Shown here one piece after another: positions 25,220 to 33,972 of a DNA stretch of 60,997 bases (position 1 is the stretch's first letter; each line of letters opens with the position of its first letter). The stretch comes from JACVCS01 sp038328575 (GTDB lineage: Bacteria; Planctomycetota; Phycisphaerae; Phycisphaerales; UBA1924), in the NCBI GenBank assembly GCA_038328575.1, contig JBBQMD010000010.1, positions 1-60,997 on the forward strand, in the 5' to 3' direction. The translations under genes were made by a program, and so were the position numbers. The notes beneath the pieces were generated by a model. That model made no database searches. It saw only the letters and a list, made by a program, of their open reading frames with translations, and had not been told where the DNA came from.

Positions 25220-27141
25220 AGACAACCCTCCAGCCCGCGGCGTCGCTCGTGCCCACCCTCCTGGCCTCAACGAGCGCCGAGAAGAAGTTGCTAACGCAAC
25301 CCGACAGCGGGATTAACGCTCCCTTGAAGGTTCAACGGGCTGACACCGCGCTCACTGATCGCCCGACATTTGCACAAACGCTGCGGCGAAAGACGAAAAC
25401 TGAAGGCTCGGACGCCACGGGCGAAGCATCGCAAAGTGCCGCGCTCGCACGACGCACGGACGCGTCGGAAGAACTGGCAGCGGATGCGAGCAAAGACGCT
25501 GACGGCGCGCCCGGCCAGTTGTTGGAGCAGGCTGCGCAGCCGTCCGGCGAGGTCGCGGCCCGTACGCAATCGAAACCGGATCGCGACTCTGACGTTGACG
25601 CAGACTCCGCGAGCGCTGATGCGAGCGACCGGCCGGCGGCTGAGCCTCACAAGAGCGAGGATCCCGTGCTTCTGTTGGATCCACATTTGGCAGCGACGTT
25701 GTCGTCGTCAGCCGTGGCGACGACCGATCCGATCGAGCCAGGTGACGCTGCCAAGCCGTTTCAGGCAGATGGCGCGCTGACGGCGCGTGACGGTCAGGAT
25801 CAGACAAAGAGCGAAGAAGCGGGTGTGGATGCGCAGAGGGCTGAAGTTGCCGCGGGCCAAGCTGCGGCGAGCGCCTCGCGTCCGAGCGATCTCGCAGTGA
25901 CTTCGAGGGCCGCCGCGCCGCGAACGCCGGCGTCGGTGTCGCAGCAGATCGCGGAGTTCACCCGGAAGCCGCTGACGGTTGACTCGCTCAACGAGCTGCT
26001 GCTGACGATCGATCCGTCGGTCGCAGAGCGATTGCTGCGGCCCAGCAGCATTTATGCAACGAGCCTGGCCTCAGAGGCTGACGCTGCCACAAGCGCTCAT
26101 CGGTACGGTGCTCGTGTGCTATCTGGGAATGACTCCGCTTCGGGTGCGGGTGTAGTAACGCCCGGCGCTTCGAGCATCGCGTCAGACGCGCTGAAGGCGC
26201 GCGAGCTCGGTGCCTCGCAGTTGGCGTCACAAACGCTTTGGAAATCCACTGAATCTCAGCCTTTCCACGAGTTGCAGGCTCGCGTCTTGGCCAGCGGATC
26301 GAGCTCCAAAGCGGCGGATGCCGACGCGCAATCGGCCAGCGTCCGTCTCGCGACGAGCGCGCCGGCACGCGCCGAGTCAAGCATGCAGCAGCCGATCGTG
26401 GTCGAGGCCAGCAACTCAACGCGGCTGCCGACCGGTCAGTTTGATCGAGTTGCTCTGGCGGCTGCGGGTGACGCGAGCGCGGGCAGCCGGGCAGTCGCGG
26501 GCGTTTCCGATTTGCGTTCACAGACATCCGGGCTTGGGCTGAGTGCCAGCGAGCCGAAGCGTGCGCCAGTCGAGCGCTCGCCATCGTTCGAAGCGCAGCT
26601 TCAGCGCGGGCTTGCGAACGCGGTCAACCAGCGTGGTGGCTCGGTGTTGATGCGGCTTCAGCCGGAAGCACTCGGTCAGTTGCGGATTCATCTGGACATC
26701 ACCAATGCGGGCGTGAACGTTCGCCTTGATGCGTCGAGTGAAGGCGCGGTGCGTTCGCTGCGCGATCTGGAGGCGGACGTGCGAGCGTCGCTGGATGCCA
26801 AGGGGCTGAAGGTTGATCGGCTGGAGGTTCGACTTGATTCGTCGCTGACGCCGGCAAGCGGGGAGACGACAAACGCCGCGCCGGCGCGCGGATCCGCGTT
26901 GTCGCAGCCGGAGCCGGATTTGCGAACTGACGCGGAGCGCGCCGAGATGTCTGGCGCCTTCGCCGACGGCCAACCCGGCTTCAACGGTCACAATGGCGGC
27001 GAGAACCAACCCGGGCGAGGCCAACAGAACCGTCGGTGGCCGGAAACGTTGAACGTCGCGGCTGCCGGCGTCTCGACGAGCGGGGCCGCGCAAGAGTCGC
27101 CCAACATCATTACGCGCACGCGTGTTCATGTGCTCGCATAG
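25216..27141 (+). CDS. fliK: Flagellar hook-length control protein FliK
   Basis: 641 residues. A long Ala/Ser/Asp-rich, poorly structured N-terminal two-thirds (molecular ruler) leads to the conserved C-terminal Flg_hook domain at about residues 455-550: GGSVLMRLQPEALGQLRIHL, then NVRLDASSEGAVRSLRDLE and LKVDRLEVRLD. FliK is secreted while the hook grows and switches export specificity at the FlhB gate. The tail is Gly/Asn/Gln rich. The start ATG overlaps the stop of the MotE-like gene, and flgD follows. Confidence 0.92.
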   Translation: MKTTLQPAASLVPTLLASTSAEKKLLTQPDSGINAPLKVQRADTALTDRPTFAQTLRRKTKTEGSDATGEASQSAALARRTDASEELAADASKDADGAPGQLLEQAAQPSGEVAARTQSKPDRDSDVDADSASADASDRPAAEPHKSEDPVLLLDPHLAATLSSSAVATTDPIEPGDAAKPFQADGALTARDGQDQTKSEEAGVDAQRAEVAAGQAAASASRPSDLAVTSRAAAPRTPASVSQQIAEFTRKPLTVDSLNELLLTIDPSVAERLLRPSSIYATSLASEADAATSAHRYGARVLSGNDSASGAGVVTPGASSIASDALKARELGASQLASQTLWKSTESQPFHELQARVLASGSSSKAADADAQSASVRLATSAPARAESSMQQPIVVEASNSTRLPTGQFDRVALAAAGDASAGSRAVAGVSDLRSQTSGLGLSASEPKRAPVERSPSFEAQLQRGLANAVNQRGGSVLMRLQPEALGQLRIHLDITNAGVNVRLDASSEGAVRSLRDLEADVRASLDAKGLKVDRLEVRLDSSLTPASGETTNAAPARGSALSQPEPDLRTDAERAEMSGAFADGQPGFNGHNGGENQPGRGQQNRRWPETLNVAAAGVSTSGAAQESPNIITRTRVHVLA

Positions 27142-27165
27142 CCGGCCGATTCGCCGCAATCCTTC

Positions 27166-27181
27166 TGGCCCGCCGCTTGCT
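27166..27181 (+). promoter_or_regulatory. Candidate sigma-54 (-24/-12) promoter
   Basis: TGGCCCG-CCGC-TTGCT matches the sigma-54 consensus TGGCACG-N4-TTGCW in all but one position, with correct GG-to-GC spacing. It sits between fliK and flgD in a cluster that encodes its own NtrC-family activator. The predicted start of transcription (about 12 bases past the -12 GC) falls at about 27192, immediately before the flgD ATG at 27193. That would give a leaderless mRNA or mean that the match is chance. Confidence 0.4.
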
Positions 27182-27192
27182 CTGAGTCACTC

Positions 27193-27846
27193 ATGCCGAC
27201 GATCAACAGCGACAACACGACGAGGTCGACCAGCACCGGCAGCACCAGCCGCTTCAGCGATCTATCCAGCGAGCAGTTCGTGAAGATCATGTTTTCGGAG
27301 TTGACCAGGCAGGATCCGCTGAAGCCCAACGACTCGAACGCCCTGCTCCAGCAGCTCAACTCGATCCGCTCGATCGAGGCCAATATCACGCTCGAGCGCA
27401 AGCTTGGCGACCTTGTCGCGCAAAATCAGATGTCAACCGCCGGTGGGCTTGTCGGCGCGTTCGTCTCCGGCATCACCGACACGAATCAGCGCGTCGAGGG
27501 CCAGGTGATCTCGGTCAGCCAGACGCCGGGTGGTCCGGTGATGAATCTGCGCGAGGGATGGCGCGTGCCGTTCAACAACGTAGACGAGTTCTTCCTCCCC
27601 GATCTGGCGAACCCACAGATCCCGAATCCTGCACCGCCGCCCACTCCGCCGCCGGTGAGTGGCTCGCCCTTGGTCAACGACCGGAACGCGAACTCTTTGA
27701 GCGATCTCTTGGCAGGCCTTGGCGGCACGGTCGCCCCCGCGTTGCCGACGTCAGGCTCATCGACGATCACCGCGCCCGTATCGACAATCGTGTCACCAAA
27801 CGCGGTGCGTGTTGCGCCGGTCGCTCCGACGCCCGCGGGCACCTGA
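27193..27846 (+). CDS. flgD: Flagellar hook capping protein FlgD
   Basis: 217 residues. FlgD caps the growing hook and is needed for FlgE polymerisation. The conserved N-terminal part reads SSEQFVKIMFSELTRQDPLKPNDSN, with family FLxLLxxQLxxQDPLxPxxN spacing, and continues through LLQQLNSIRSIEANITLERK. The middle has GAFVSGITDTNQRVEGQV. The C-terminus is Pro/Ser-rich and lacks the usual FlgD Tudor/Fn3-like domain. No clear ribosome binding site precedes the ATG at 27193. Confidence 0.9.
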   Translation: MPTINSDNTTRSTSTGSTSRFSDLSSEQFVKIMFSELTRQDPLKPNDSNALLQQLNSIRSIEANITLERKLGDLVAQNQMSTAGGLVGAFVSGITDTNQRVEGQVISVSQTPGGPVMNLREGWRVPFNNVDEFFLPDLANPQIPNPAPPPTPPPVSGSPLVNDRNANSLSDLLAGLGGTVAPALPTSGSSTITAPVSTIVSPNAVRVAPVAPTPAGT

Positions 27847-27964
27847 GCGTGTTTGAAGCGCCTGCGGCATCGCTCGCCTCATCCCCGCGTGCTCTCAAGT
27901 AGATCGCTGTCGCCGCCTGCCCCCCGCACTCCCCCCGCACCCGCACTCACGCAAGGCCACGCTT

Positions 27965-28492
27965 ATGAGTCTTCCCGCTTTTTCCTTGCTGGCAAAGCTG
28001 ACGACTGCCGGGATCGGCACGATGGCGCGGGCGCTCTCGCCCAAGGCGGCACCGCCGCGGCCGGGTCCCGACTTTCAGAAGCTTCTCAAACTTGCCGAAG
28101 ACGGGCAGGTCTCGAGCGAACAACCCATCCAGATTTCTGGGCGAGCGGGGGTGGAGTTGACGCCAGAGCAGCTTGCACGCGTCGGAAAGGCCGCGGATCG
28201 GGCCGAGGCCTCTGGCTTTACCACCGCCCTTGTTCTGATCGACGGCAAGGCGTTGAAGCTCGACGTTCAGACGCGCCAGATTCAAGGCACGTTTGACGCG
28301 CAGAGCAGCGCCCGCACGGCGCAGTTTGATGGCGTTGTCACGGCGCCGGCTGAGCAAGATCCGGAAGCGCCGCAAACCTTGCCGCTGCCCGGCGGGCTGA
28401 GCGCCGCGGTCGGCTCGAATCCATCGCTCGCAAAGCTACTTGACAACATGGCACGCAAATCGCGACAGGCCCCGGGCGTCCCGACGCTCTGA
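27965..28492 (+). CDS. Flagellar operon protein (TIGR02530-like)
   Basis: 175 residues. The middle section ELTPEQLARVGKAADRAEAS followed by GFTTALVLIDGKALKLDVQT has the pattern of small proteins encoded next to flgD and flgE in many flagellar operons, whose function is undefined. In them a helix is followed by two strands with VLVDxxALIVNVKxxxVIT spacing. The product is soluble, with Pro-rich ends. A 118-base gap separates it from flgD and 113 bases precede flgE. The assignment depends on pattern and context. Confidence 0.7.
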   Translation: MSLPAFSLLAKLTTAGIGTMARALSPKAAPPRPGPDFQKLLKLAEDGQVSSEQPIQISGRAGVELTPEQLARVGKAADRAEASGFTTALVLIDGKALKLDVQTRQIQGTFDAQSSARTAQFDGVVTAPAEQDPEAPQTLPLPGGLSAAVGSNPSLAKLLDNMARKSRQAPGVPTL

Positions 28493-28605
28493 CCGGTCGT
28501 TTCACTGACCACCGCCAATCACGCCGACCCGCCCATTGTCTCTCATCGTCGATCAATCGCAGACTCTCTGTCTCGCCGCGCTCGCGCTCACCCTGGAGAT
28601 CCGCC

Positions 28606-30327
28606 ATGGCCTCAACCACCGCAATGTTCACGGGCCTCACCGGCCTCAACGCCAACGCCCGCACGCTCGACGTCATCGGCAACAACATCGCCAACGTCAA
28701 CACCACGGCGTATAAGAGCAACCGCATGCTCTTCGCCAGCCAGTTCGCTCGAAATCTCTCGCTCGGCTCCGAGCCCAGTGACACCTCCGGCGGCTCGAAC
28801 CCCGCGCAGATCGGGCTCGGCGTCACCATCGCTGGCACCCAGCGCAACTTCAACTCCGGCTCGCTCAGCACCACCGGCGACCAGCGCGACCTGGCCATCG
28901 ACGGCGATGGGCTCTTCCTCGTCAACCGCGGCAGCCAGCGCTATTACACCCGCTCTGGCGCGTTCCGCCAGGACTCCGCCAACAACATCGTCACTGTCTC
29001 CGGCGAGCGTCTTCAGGGGTACGGCATTGACGACGACTTCAACATTGTCACGGGGACGCTCACCGACTTGAACGTTCCTGTTGGGCAGCTTCGGCTCGCT
29101 GAAGCGACCAGCCAGGTGCGGTTCACCGGCAACCTCAACACGAACACCGGCGCCGTGGCCGCTTCGCGCGGCTCGCGCTTCCAGTTTGCCCCGCTCAACG
29201 ATCTTGGCGCGACGCCCGCGACCGGCGCGACCCTGCTCACCGCGATCGACAACAGCGCCGTCGCCGGAAGCCAGGCTCTCTTCAGCGTCGGTCAGGCAGT
29301 GGAGATCAACGGCGCCGAGAAGGGTGGTAAGCAAGTCCCCGTCGCGCGACTGGACATCACCGCCACCACAACCGTTGCTGATTACCTGACCTTCTTGAAT
29401 CAAGCATTGGGCCTGAATCCCACTGCGGGTGCCAACCCCGACGGGCTCACGCCCGGCGCGACGATCGACGCACTGGGCGTGATCGCAGTGGTGGGCAACA
29501 TCGGCAGCGTGAACGATCTGAACATCGATCTGAACTCGATCCGGCAGTTGAACGCAGCGGGAACGAGCATCGGGACGCCCTTTGCCCCGACCCGGACCGC
29601 CAGCGCCGACGGCGAGTCCGTACGCCACACCTTCGTCGCCTATGACTCGCTCGGCTCAGAAGTCCGCGTCGACCTGACGATGGTGCTCTCGGCGCGCACC
29701 GGCGGCACCGGCACCACCTGGCAGTACTTTGTCGAGTCCGGAGACGCCGCGGGGATTGACACACGCGTGGGCAGCGGATCGATCGCCTTTGATACGCAAG
29801 GGCGTGCGATCAACCCCACGCCGCTGAATGTCACGGTGGATCGCACCGGCTCGGGCGCGGCGTCGCCCATGTCGTTTGATCTGCTCTTCCAATCGCCGAA
29901 CGCGACGGTGACCGCCCTGGCCGACACGCGCTCCTCGCTGGCCGCGACGTTCCAGAATGGCACACCCGTCGGCGTGCTTAACAGCTACAGCGTCGGGCAG
30001 GACGGCATCATCACCGGCTCGTTCTCCAACGGCCAGACCCGACGCGTGGGCCAGGTCGTGCTCGCGAAGTTCTCGAACCCCGAAGGCCTCGTTGATATCG
30101 GTTCGAACCTCTTCGCGGTGGGGCCGAACTCCGGCACCCCCGTCGTCGCGCCGCCCACCACCCTGGGCACGGGCCGCATCGTCGGCGGGGCGCTGGAGCA
30201 GAGCAACGTCGACCTGGCGCAGGAGTTCATCAACATGATCCTGGCCAGCACGGGGTATTCCGCCAGCTCGCGCGTGATCACCACGACCGACCAGCTCGTG
30301 CAGCAGTTGCTTGCGCTGGGCCGATAA
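28606..30327 (+). CDS. flgE: Flagellar hook protein FlgE
   Basis: 573 residues. Main hook subunit. The N-terminal helix (MFTGLTGLNANARTLDVIG) with the NNIANVNTTAYKSNR hallmark and the C-terminal ALEQSNVDLAQEFINMILAS, then YSASSRVITTTDQLVQQLLAL, are the paired coiled-coil ends of hook and rod proteins. Between them lie FlgE D1 features (DLAIDGDGLFLVNRGSQRYY, TRSGAFRQDSANNIV) and a large variable insertion consistent with surface-exposed D2/D3 domains. Length is above the ~400 residues of enteric FlgE. ATG 28606 follows TGGAGA. Confidence 0.96.
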   Translation: MASTTAMFTGLTGLNANARTLDVIGNNIANVNTTAYKSNRMLFASQFARNLSLGSEPSDTSGGSNPAQIGLGVTIAGTQRNFNSGSLSTTGDQRDLAIDGDGLFLVNRGSQRYYTRSGAFRQDSANNIVTVSGERLQGYGIDDDFNIVTGTLTDLNVPVGQLRLAEATSQVRFTGNLNTNTGAVAASRGSRFQFAPLNDLGATPATGATLLTAIDNSAVAGSQALFSVGQAVEINGAEKGGKQVPVARLDITATTTVADYLTFLNQALGLNPTAGANPDGLTPGATIDALGVIAVVGNIGSVNDLNIDLNSIRQLNAAGTSIGTPFAPTRTASADGESVRHTFVAYDSLGSEVRVDLTMVLSARTGGTGTTWQYFVESGDAAGIDTRVGSGSIAFDTQGRAINPTPLNVTVDRTGSGAASPMSFDLLFQSPNATVTALADTRSSLAATFQNGTPVGVLNSYSVGQDGIITGSFSNGQTRRVGQVVLAKFSNPEGLVDIGSNLFAVGPNSGTPVVAPPTTLGTGRIVGGALEQSNVDLAQEFINMILASTGYSASSRVITTTDQLVQQLLALGR

Positions 30328-30492
30328 CGCTCAGGTTGGCAAGCCCGCGCGATCTGCGCGGCGTGCGCCCGCTCCCCTAGCCCGCCAACCGCCTCCGGAT
30401 GCCGAGTCCACGGGCGATCGGACCGATCTCATCTTCGTCGTCCGCGGGCGCGTGCCCGGGATGGCGCGATCGATCTGGAAGGCGAGCACGAC

Positions 30493-31050
30493 ATGGCCAA
30501 GGACGAGAAGAAGCCCGACTCAAAGGCGGACGCGAAGGCAGTGCCCGAGGCCGCGGCGCCCAAGAAGGGCGGCGGGATGAAGATGATCGGCGCGGTCGGC
30601 GTGGTCGTGATCGCGCAGGTGGTGATCACCGCCGGCGCGTTCATGATGCTGGGGCCCAAGAAGTCCGTCGCGCAGGTGGACACGCACGCGCTGGTCAAGG
30701 ACGACTCGGCGTCGAGCGTCGAGATCACGATCATCCCGGACAAGGACGGCAAGTTCCCGAACATGATGAGTGGATCGCTCTGGGTGTGGAGCGCCGAGAT
30801 CGTCGTTCAGGTCAAGCAGCGCAACAGCGAGGCGGTGGAGAACACGCTCGCCCAGCGCCAAGCCGAGATCAAGGAAGAAGTCTCGCGCATCTTTGCCCGT
30901 GCCCAGCTCTCGCAGCTCAAGGAGCCCGAGCGTCAGACGCTCAACCGCCAGCTCTCTAGCGCACTGACGAAGATTTTCGGCAGCGACGAGAAGGGCGAAT
31001 CACTGATCGATCGCGTGCTGATCCCGCGGTGCATCGGCGCGCAGCTGTGA
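30493..31050 (+). CDS. fliL: Flagellar basal body-associated protein FliL
   Basis: 185 residues. A basic, Lys/Ala-rich cytoplasmic head (AKDEKKPDSKADAKAVPEAA) is followed by one transmembrane helix (IGAVGVVVIAQVVITAGAFM, about 34-53) and a periplasmic domain with REAEI-like helix and LTKIFGSDEKG...LIDRVLIPR, similar to FliL. FliL surrounds the stator and supports torque. Divergence from typical FliL is considerable, so the call leans on topology and on position after flgE. It is the last plus-strand flagellar gene here and converges with the zinc-ribbon gene, with 28 bases between stops. Confidence 0.78.
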   Translation: MAKDEKKPDSKADAKAVPEAAAPKKGGGMKMIGAVGVVVIAQVVITAGAFMMLGPKKSVAQVDTHALVKDDSASSVEITIIPDKDGKFPNMMSGSLWVWSAEIVVQVKQRNSEAVENTLAQRQAEIKEEVSRIFARAQLSQLKEPERQTLNRQLSSALTKIFGSDEKGESLIDRVLIPRCIGAQL

Positions 31051-31078
31051 GCCGCGGGCGGGTCACGCCGCGAGCCTC

Positions 31079-31852
31079 TCAAGCCTCGAGGGTTTCGCCC
31101 TTCTTGGCCTTGGGCAGCTTCTTGCTGGCGACGTCGGTCTCGGTGTAGAGGAACGCGCCGCACGAAGGGCAGTTGACCAGCGCGCCGCGCGTGATGATGC
31201 TCAGGACCTGCGCGGGCACCGCCATACGGCACGCGCCGCAGGACCATTCGTGATTTCGGCGGTCGATCTCCTCGACCTGCGCCATTGAGTCTTCGCCGAG
31301 GCGTTCCATCAGGTCTTCAAGCCGCTTGGCGTGCGACGCTTCCACGCCGCCTCGGACGGTGTTGCGTTCCTTGGTCAGCTCGCCCAGGCGGTCCTTGATC
31401 TCGCCCTCTTTGCCGTCGCGTTCGATCTGTGCCTTGGTCGCGACGCCCCTGCGATCCTTGACTAGGGAGTCCAGGTCGGTCATCTGCTTGGAGAGCTGGT
31501 CGACGCGGTCAAGCTGCTCAAGCTGGAGCCTGTCCTGCTCGTCCTTCAGCACCTTGAGCGAGTTCACTTCGGTCAGGAACGCGGAGTATTCCTTGTTCGT
31601 CTTTGCGAGGTTCATCTGCTCGCGCAAGTGGTTCATGCGCGCTTCGATCCGCGCCGCCTCACCCTCGGCTCCCGCCGCGGCGGTCTTGGCGATCTTGAAC
31701 TGGTTCGTAGCGATGTTGAGCTTCGCGTTAAGCTCGTCCATCAGCCGCTTCTGCTCCGCGAGGAACCGCTCGGCGCTCGTCAGTCTGGACCGCAGCCCCC
31801 GGATTTGTTGATCAACGCGAAAGAGCTTCAGCAGGTTTGCCGACTCCGACAT
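31079..31852 (-). CDS. Coiled-coil C4-type zinc-ribbon protein
   Basis: 257 residues. About 190 residues of continuous coiled coil (RSRLTSAERFLAEQKRLMDE, then RIEARMNHLREQMNLAKTNK, then SLKVLKDEQDRLQLEQLDRV) lead to a C-terminal zinc ribbon with CGAC and CPSC knuckles separated by about 25 residues. This is the architecture of the CT398/YbgI-like C4-type zinc ribbon family, which binds nucleic acid or flagellar/secretion factors in some species. The ATG at 31850-31852 begins MSESANLLKLFRVDQQI, typical for the family. The upstream frame is Arg-rich and non-conserved. Function is not established. Confidence 0.87.
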   Translation of the reverse strand: MSESANLLKLFRVDQQIRGLRSRLTSAERFLAEQKRLMDELNAKLNIATNQFKIAKTAAAGAEGEAARIEARMNHLREQMNLAKTNKEYSAFLTEVNSLKVLKDEQDRLQLEQLDRVDQLSKQMTDLDSLVKDRRGVATKAQIERDGKEGEIKDRLGELTKERNTVRGGVEASHAKRLEDLMERLGEDSMAQVEEIDRRNHEWSCGACRMAVPAQVLSIITRGALVNCPSCGAFLYTETDVASKKLPKAKKGETLEA

Positions 31853-31989
31853 GCAAGTCTCCACATTCCGCCCCAAACCCCGCGTACCAGACTGACGCTT
31901 CAGTGTAGACCAGCCGAGCCCGCGTCGGGGCGTAGAAACTGGCGTCAACGCTTTGCAACGCGAACGTATCGCGAACCGCGGTTGCGTGC

Positions 31990-33117
31990 TTAGCCGCCGA
32001 TCGCCGACATTGATCGCGACGGTTGTGCGAAGCCCGGATCGCTGATCCCATGACCCGCCTGCTTTGTCCATGTGATGTCGATCAACCGCTGGGCGATCGC
32101 CGCGTCGGTCGCTCCTAAGCGCAGGAGAGAAGCGACATCCCACTCCGCAAGTGAGAACAGGCAGGGACGGACCTTGCCGTCAGCGGTCAGGCGCAGGCGC
32201 GAGCACGCCCCGCAGAACGGGCGCGTTACCGGCGCGATCACGCCGACCGTGCCCGGCCTGCCATCGGCAAAGGCATACTGGCGCGAAGTTGATGATGGGT
32301 CGAGCTGCTCCATCGGAATGAGCTCAAACCGCGCGCCGACGCGTGCCAGAATCTCTGAAGCGGGCACCAACTTCCCGGGCTCCCACGCCCGACCCGAGTC
32401 CAGCGGCATGTACTCGATGAAGCGAACATCGACACCCAGCTCGCGCGCCAGCCCCGCCATGCCCGGAACTTCGTCGTCGTTGAAGCCGCGCACGACCACG
32501 CAGTTGACCTTGACGGGCGCAAACCCCGCGTCGATGGCGCCGCGGATGGCGCCGACGACTTCGCTGGGCGACGACGTGCTTCGCGTGATTGCGCTGAAGC
32601 GATCGGGCAGGAGCGAGTCGAGGCTGATCGTCAGCCGGTCCAGGCCCGCGTCGCGCCACTTACGCAGGCTCGCGTCATCGCAGCGCGAGCCGTTGGTCGT
32701 CATCGCCAAATCGTCGCCCCCGGCATCGCGCAAAAGCGCGATCACGCGTGCGAGCTCCGGGTGGACCGTCGGCTCGCCCCCGGTGATGCGCAGCGTACGG
32801 ACGCCCAGCGATGTCGCGACTCGCGCGACGCGGGCGAACTCCTCGGGCCTCAGCAGCTCGCTGGAGGGCATGAAGCGGACGTCCGGCTCGAGGCAGTACA
32901 CGCAGCGAAAGTTGCACCGATCCGTGATCGAGATGCGCAGATCGCGGATCGTGCGTCCGAGCGAATCCACCAGCGTGCGAACGTGCGCCGGCGCTGACGC
33001 CAGCGGGCGATCTGCCGAATCGCGCCCGTCGGTGGATAGACCCCCGGCGCGAATCGCTCCGGCGCGATCGTCATCGCCCGGCGAAGTCGACAAAATGGGC
33101 AGCGACAAGCGTGTCAA
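31990..33117 (-). CDS. moaA: GTP 3',8-cyclase MoaA (molybdenum cofactor synthesis)
   Basis: Radical SAM enzyme catalysing the first step of molybdopterin synthesis. The SAM cluster motif CNFRCVYC lies at residues 68-75 from the TTG start at 33117. GGEPTVHPEL and the C-terminal second cluster motif CGACSRLRLTADGKVRPC follow. The protein ends SAIGG, and the terminal GG is required in MoaA. The TTG overlaps the stop of the MOSC gene (TTGA), implying coupling. It would add about 45 residues to the usual N-terminus, so the GTG at 32970 is an alternative start. It probably supplies cofactor to the oxidase encoded divergently at 33973-37902. Confidence 0.93.
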   Translation of the reverse strand: MTRLSLPILSTSPGDDDRAGAIRAGGLSTDGRDSADRPLASAPAHVRTLVDSLGRTIRDLRISITDRCNFRCVYCLEPDVRFMPSSELLRPEEFARVARVATSLGVRTLRITGGEPTVHPELARVIALLRDAGGDDLAMTTNGSRCDDASLRKWRDAGLDRLTISLDSLLPDRFSAITRSTSSPSEVVGAIRGAIDAGFAPVKVNCVVVRGFNDDEVPGMAGLARELGVDVRFIEYMPLDSGRAWEPGKLVPASEILARVGARFELIPMEQLDPSSTSRQYAFADGRPGTVGVIAPVTRPFCGACSRLRLTADGKVRPCLFSLAEWDVASLLRLGATDAAIAQRLIDITWTKQAGHGISDPGFAQPSRSMSAIGG

Positions 33118-33779
33118 CGCGAGAGTTCCTCCAGCCGCTTTTGGATCTTCGCCTTCCACTCCGGATGCATCGACCCTGCGCCCGCGGCGCGGCGAAGTTC
33201 CGCCTCTGTCGCGCGTGGGTTCTTGCTCAACTTGGCCAGCGCCCGCACGCTCAGGCCCGCCGCGTCGCGATGGACCACGCGCACCGCATCGCCCACACGC
33301 ACAACCCCGGGCCGCACCACGCGACCGTACCACCCGAGCCGCCCGGATTGCAGAAACGTCTTCACGAACTCGGTTGACTCCATCACCATTGCCAGCGTAG
33401 AGCACGGCATCCTTGGGCTCGTCACCGCGATCCGCACCGACTCGCCAGAGCCCGGATTGCCAGTTTCCAGTTCATCGCCAATGTGGATTGTTTCCTCGTC
33501 TAGTTCCGTCACCGTCACGTTCTCGCCGAACGTCCCGGGTGCCAGCGTGCGTCCCAGCTCCGCCCCGAAATGCGCGTAATGCTCCACGGGATAAAAGTAC
33601 ACCGCCATGTGCGGCCCGCCATGATAACGCTTGTCCGCCTGGGCATCACCGGCGAGCCCAAGCTCGCCCACCGGCGTCGGCGTGAGCACCGGCTTCTTGT
33701 AGATCCCGGTGCGGACGCGCTTTCCATCGCGATCCACCGTCACGATCGGCGATACGTTGATGCTCACGATCGTGGACAT
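33114..33779 (-). CDS. MOSC domain protein (YiiM-like)
   Basis: 221 residues. The MOSC domain covers most of the protein: QADKRYHGGPHMAVYFYPVE, GTFGENVTVTELDEETIHIGD and the reactive-cysteine motif SPRMPCSTL, followed by the short C-terminal helix domain (ALAKLSKNPRATEAELRRAA) of YiiM-type proteins. MOSC proteins bind molybdenum cofactor and in E. coli YiiM reduces N-hydroxylated bases. It precedes moaA on the same strand with overlapping stop and start, and is back to back with the molybdenum hydroxylase operon. A cofactor-dependent reductase role is likely but the substrate is unknown. Confidence 0.9.
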   Translation of the reverse strand: MSTIVSINVSPIVTVDRDGKRVRTGIYKKPVLTPTPVGELGLAGDAQADKRYHGGPHMAVYFYPVEHYAHFGAELGRTLAPGTFGENVTVTELDEETIHIGDELETGNPGSGESVRIAVTSPRMPCSTLAMVMESTEFVKTFLQSGRLGWYGRVVRPGVVRVGDAVRVVHRDAAGLSVRALAKLSKNPRATEAELRRAAGAGSMHPEWKAKIQKRLEELSR

Positions 33780-33924
33780 GGCGTGTCTCCGTCAGCACAA
33801 CCCTGAGGGCGATAGCCGGGCGAAACGTTGGGCGTCAACGCAAGTGTGGCTTGCGCCCATTGTCGTTTCACGCTTCATTCGTCTACCGTGCTCCATCGAC
33901 GCAGCCGCGATGCTGGCATTTTAG

Positions 33925-33930
33925 TATACT
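33925..33930 (+). promoter_or_regulatory. Possible -10 element upstream of the molybdenum hydroxylase operon
   Basis: TATACT lies about 43 bases upstream of the 33973 ATG, within a perfect 8-base palindrome AGTATACT in the 193-base divergent gap shared with the MOSC gene. No convincing -35 hexamer stands 17 bases upstream. It is the only AT-rich stretch in the gap. Confidence 0.3.
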
Positions 33931-33972
33931 GTTGCCAGTCAGGGGGCGCACGAGGGCACCGGAGGCCGAGCC

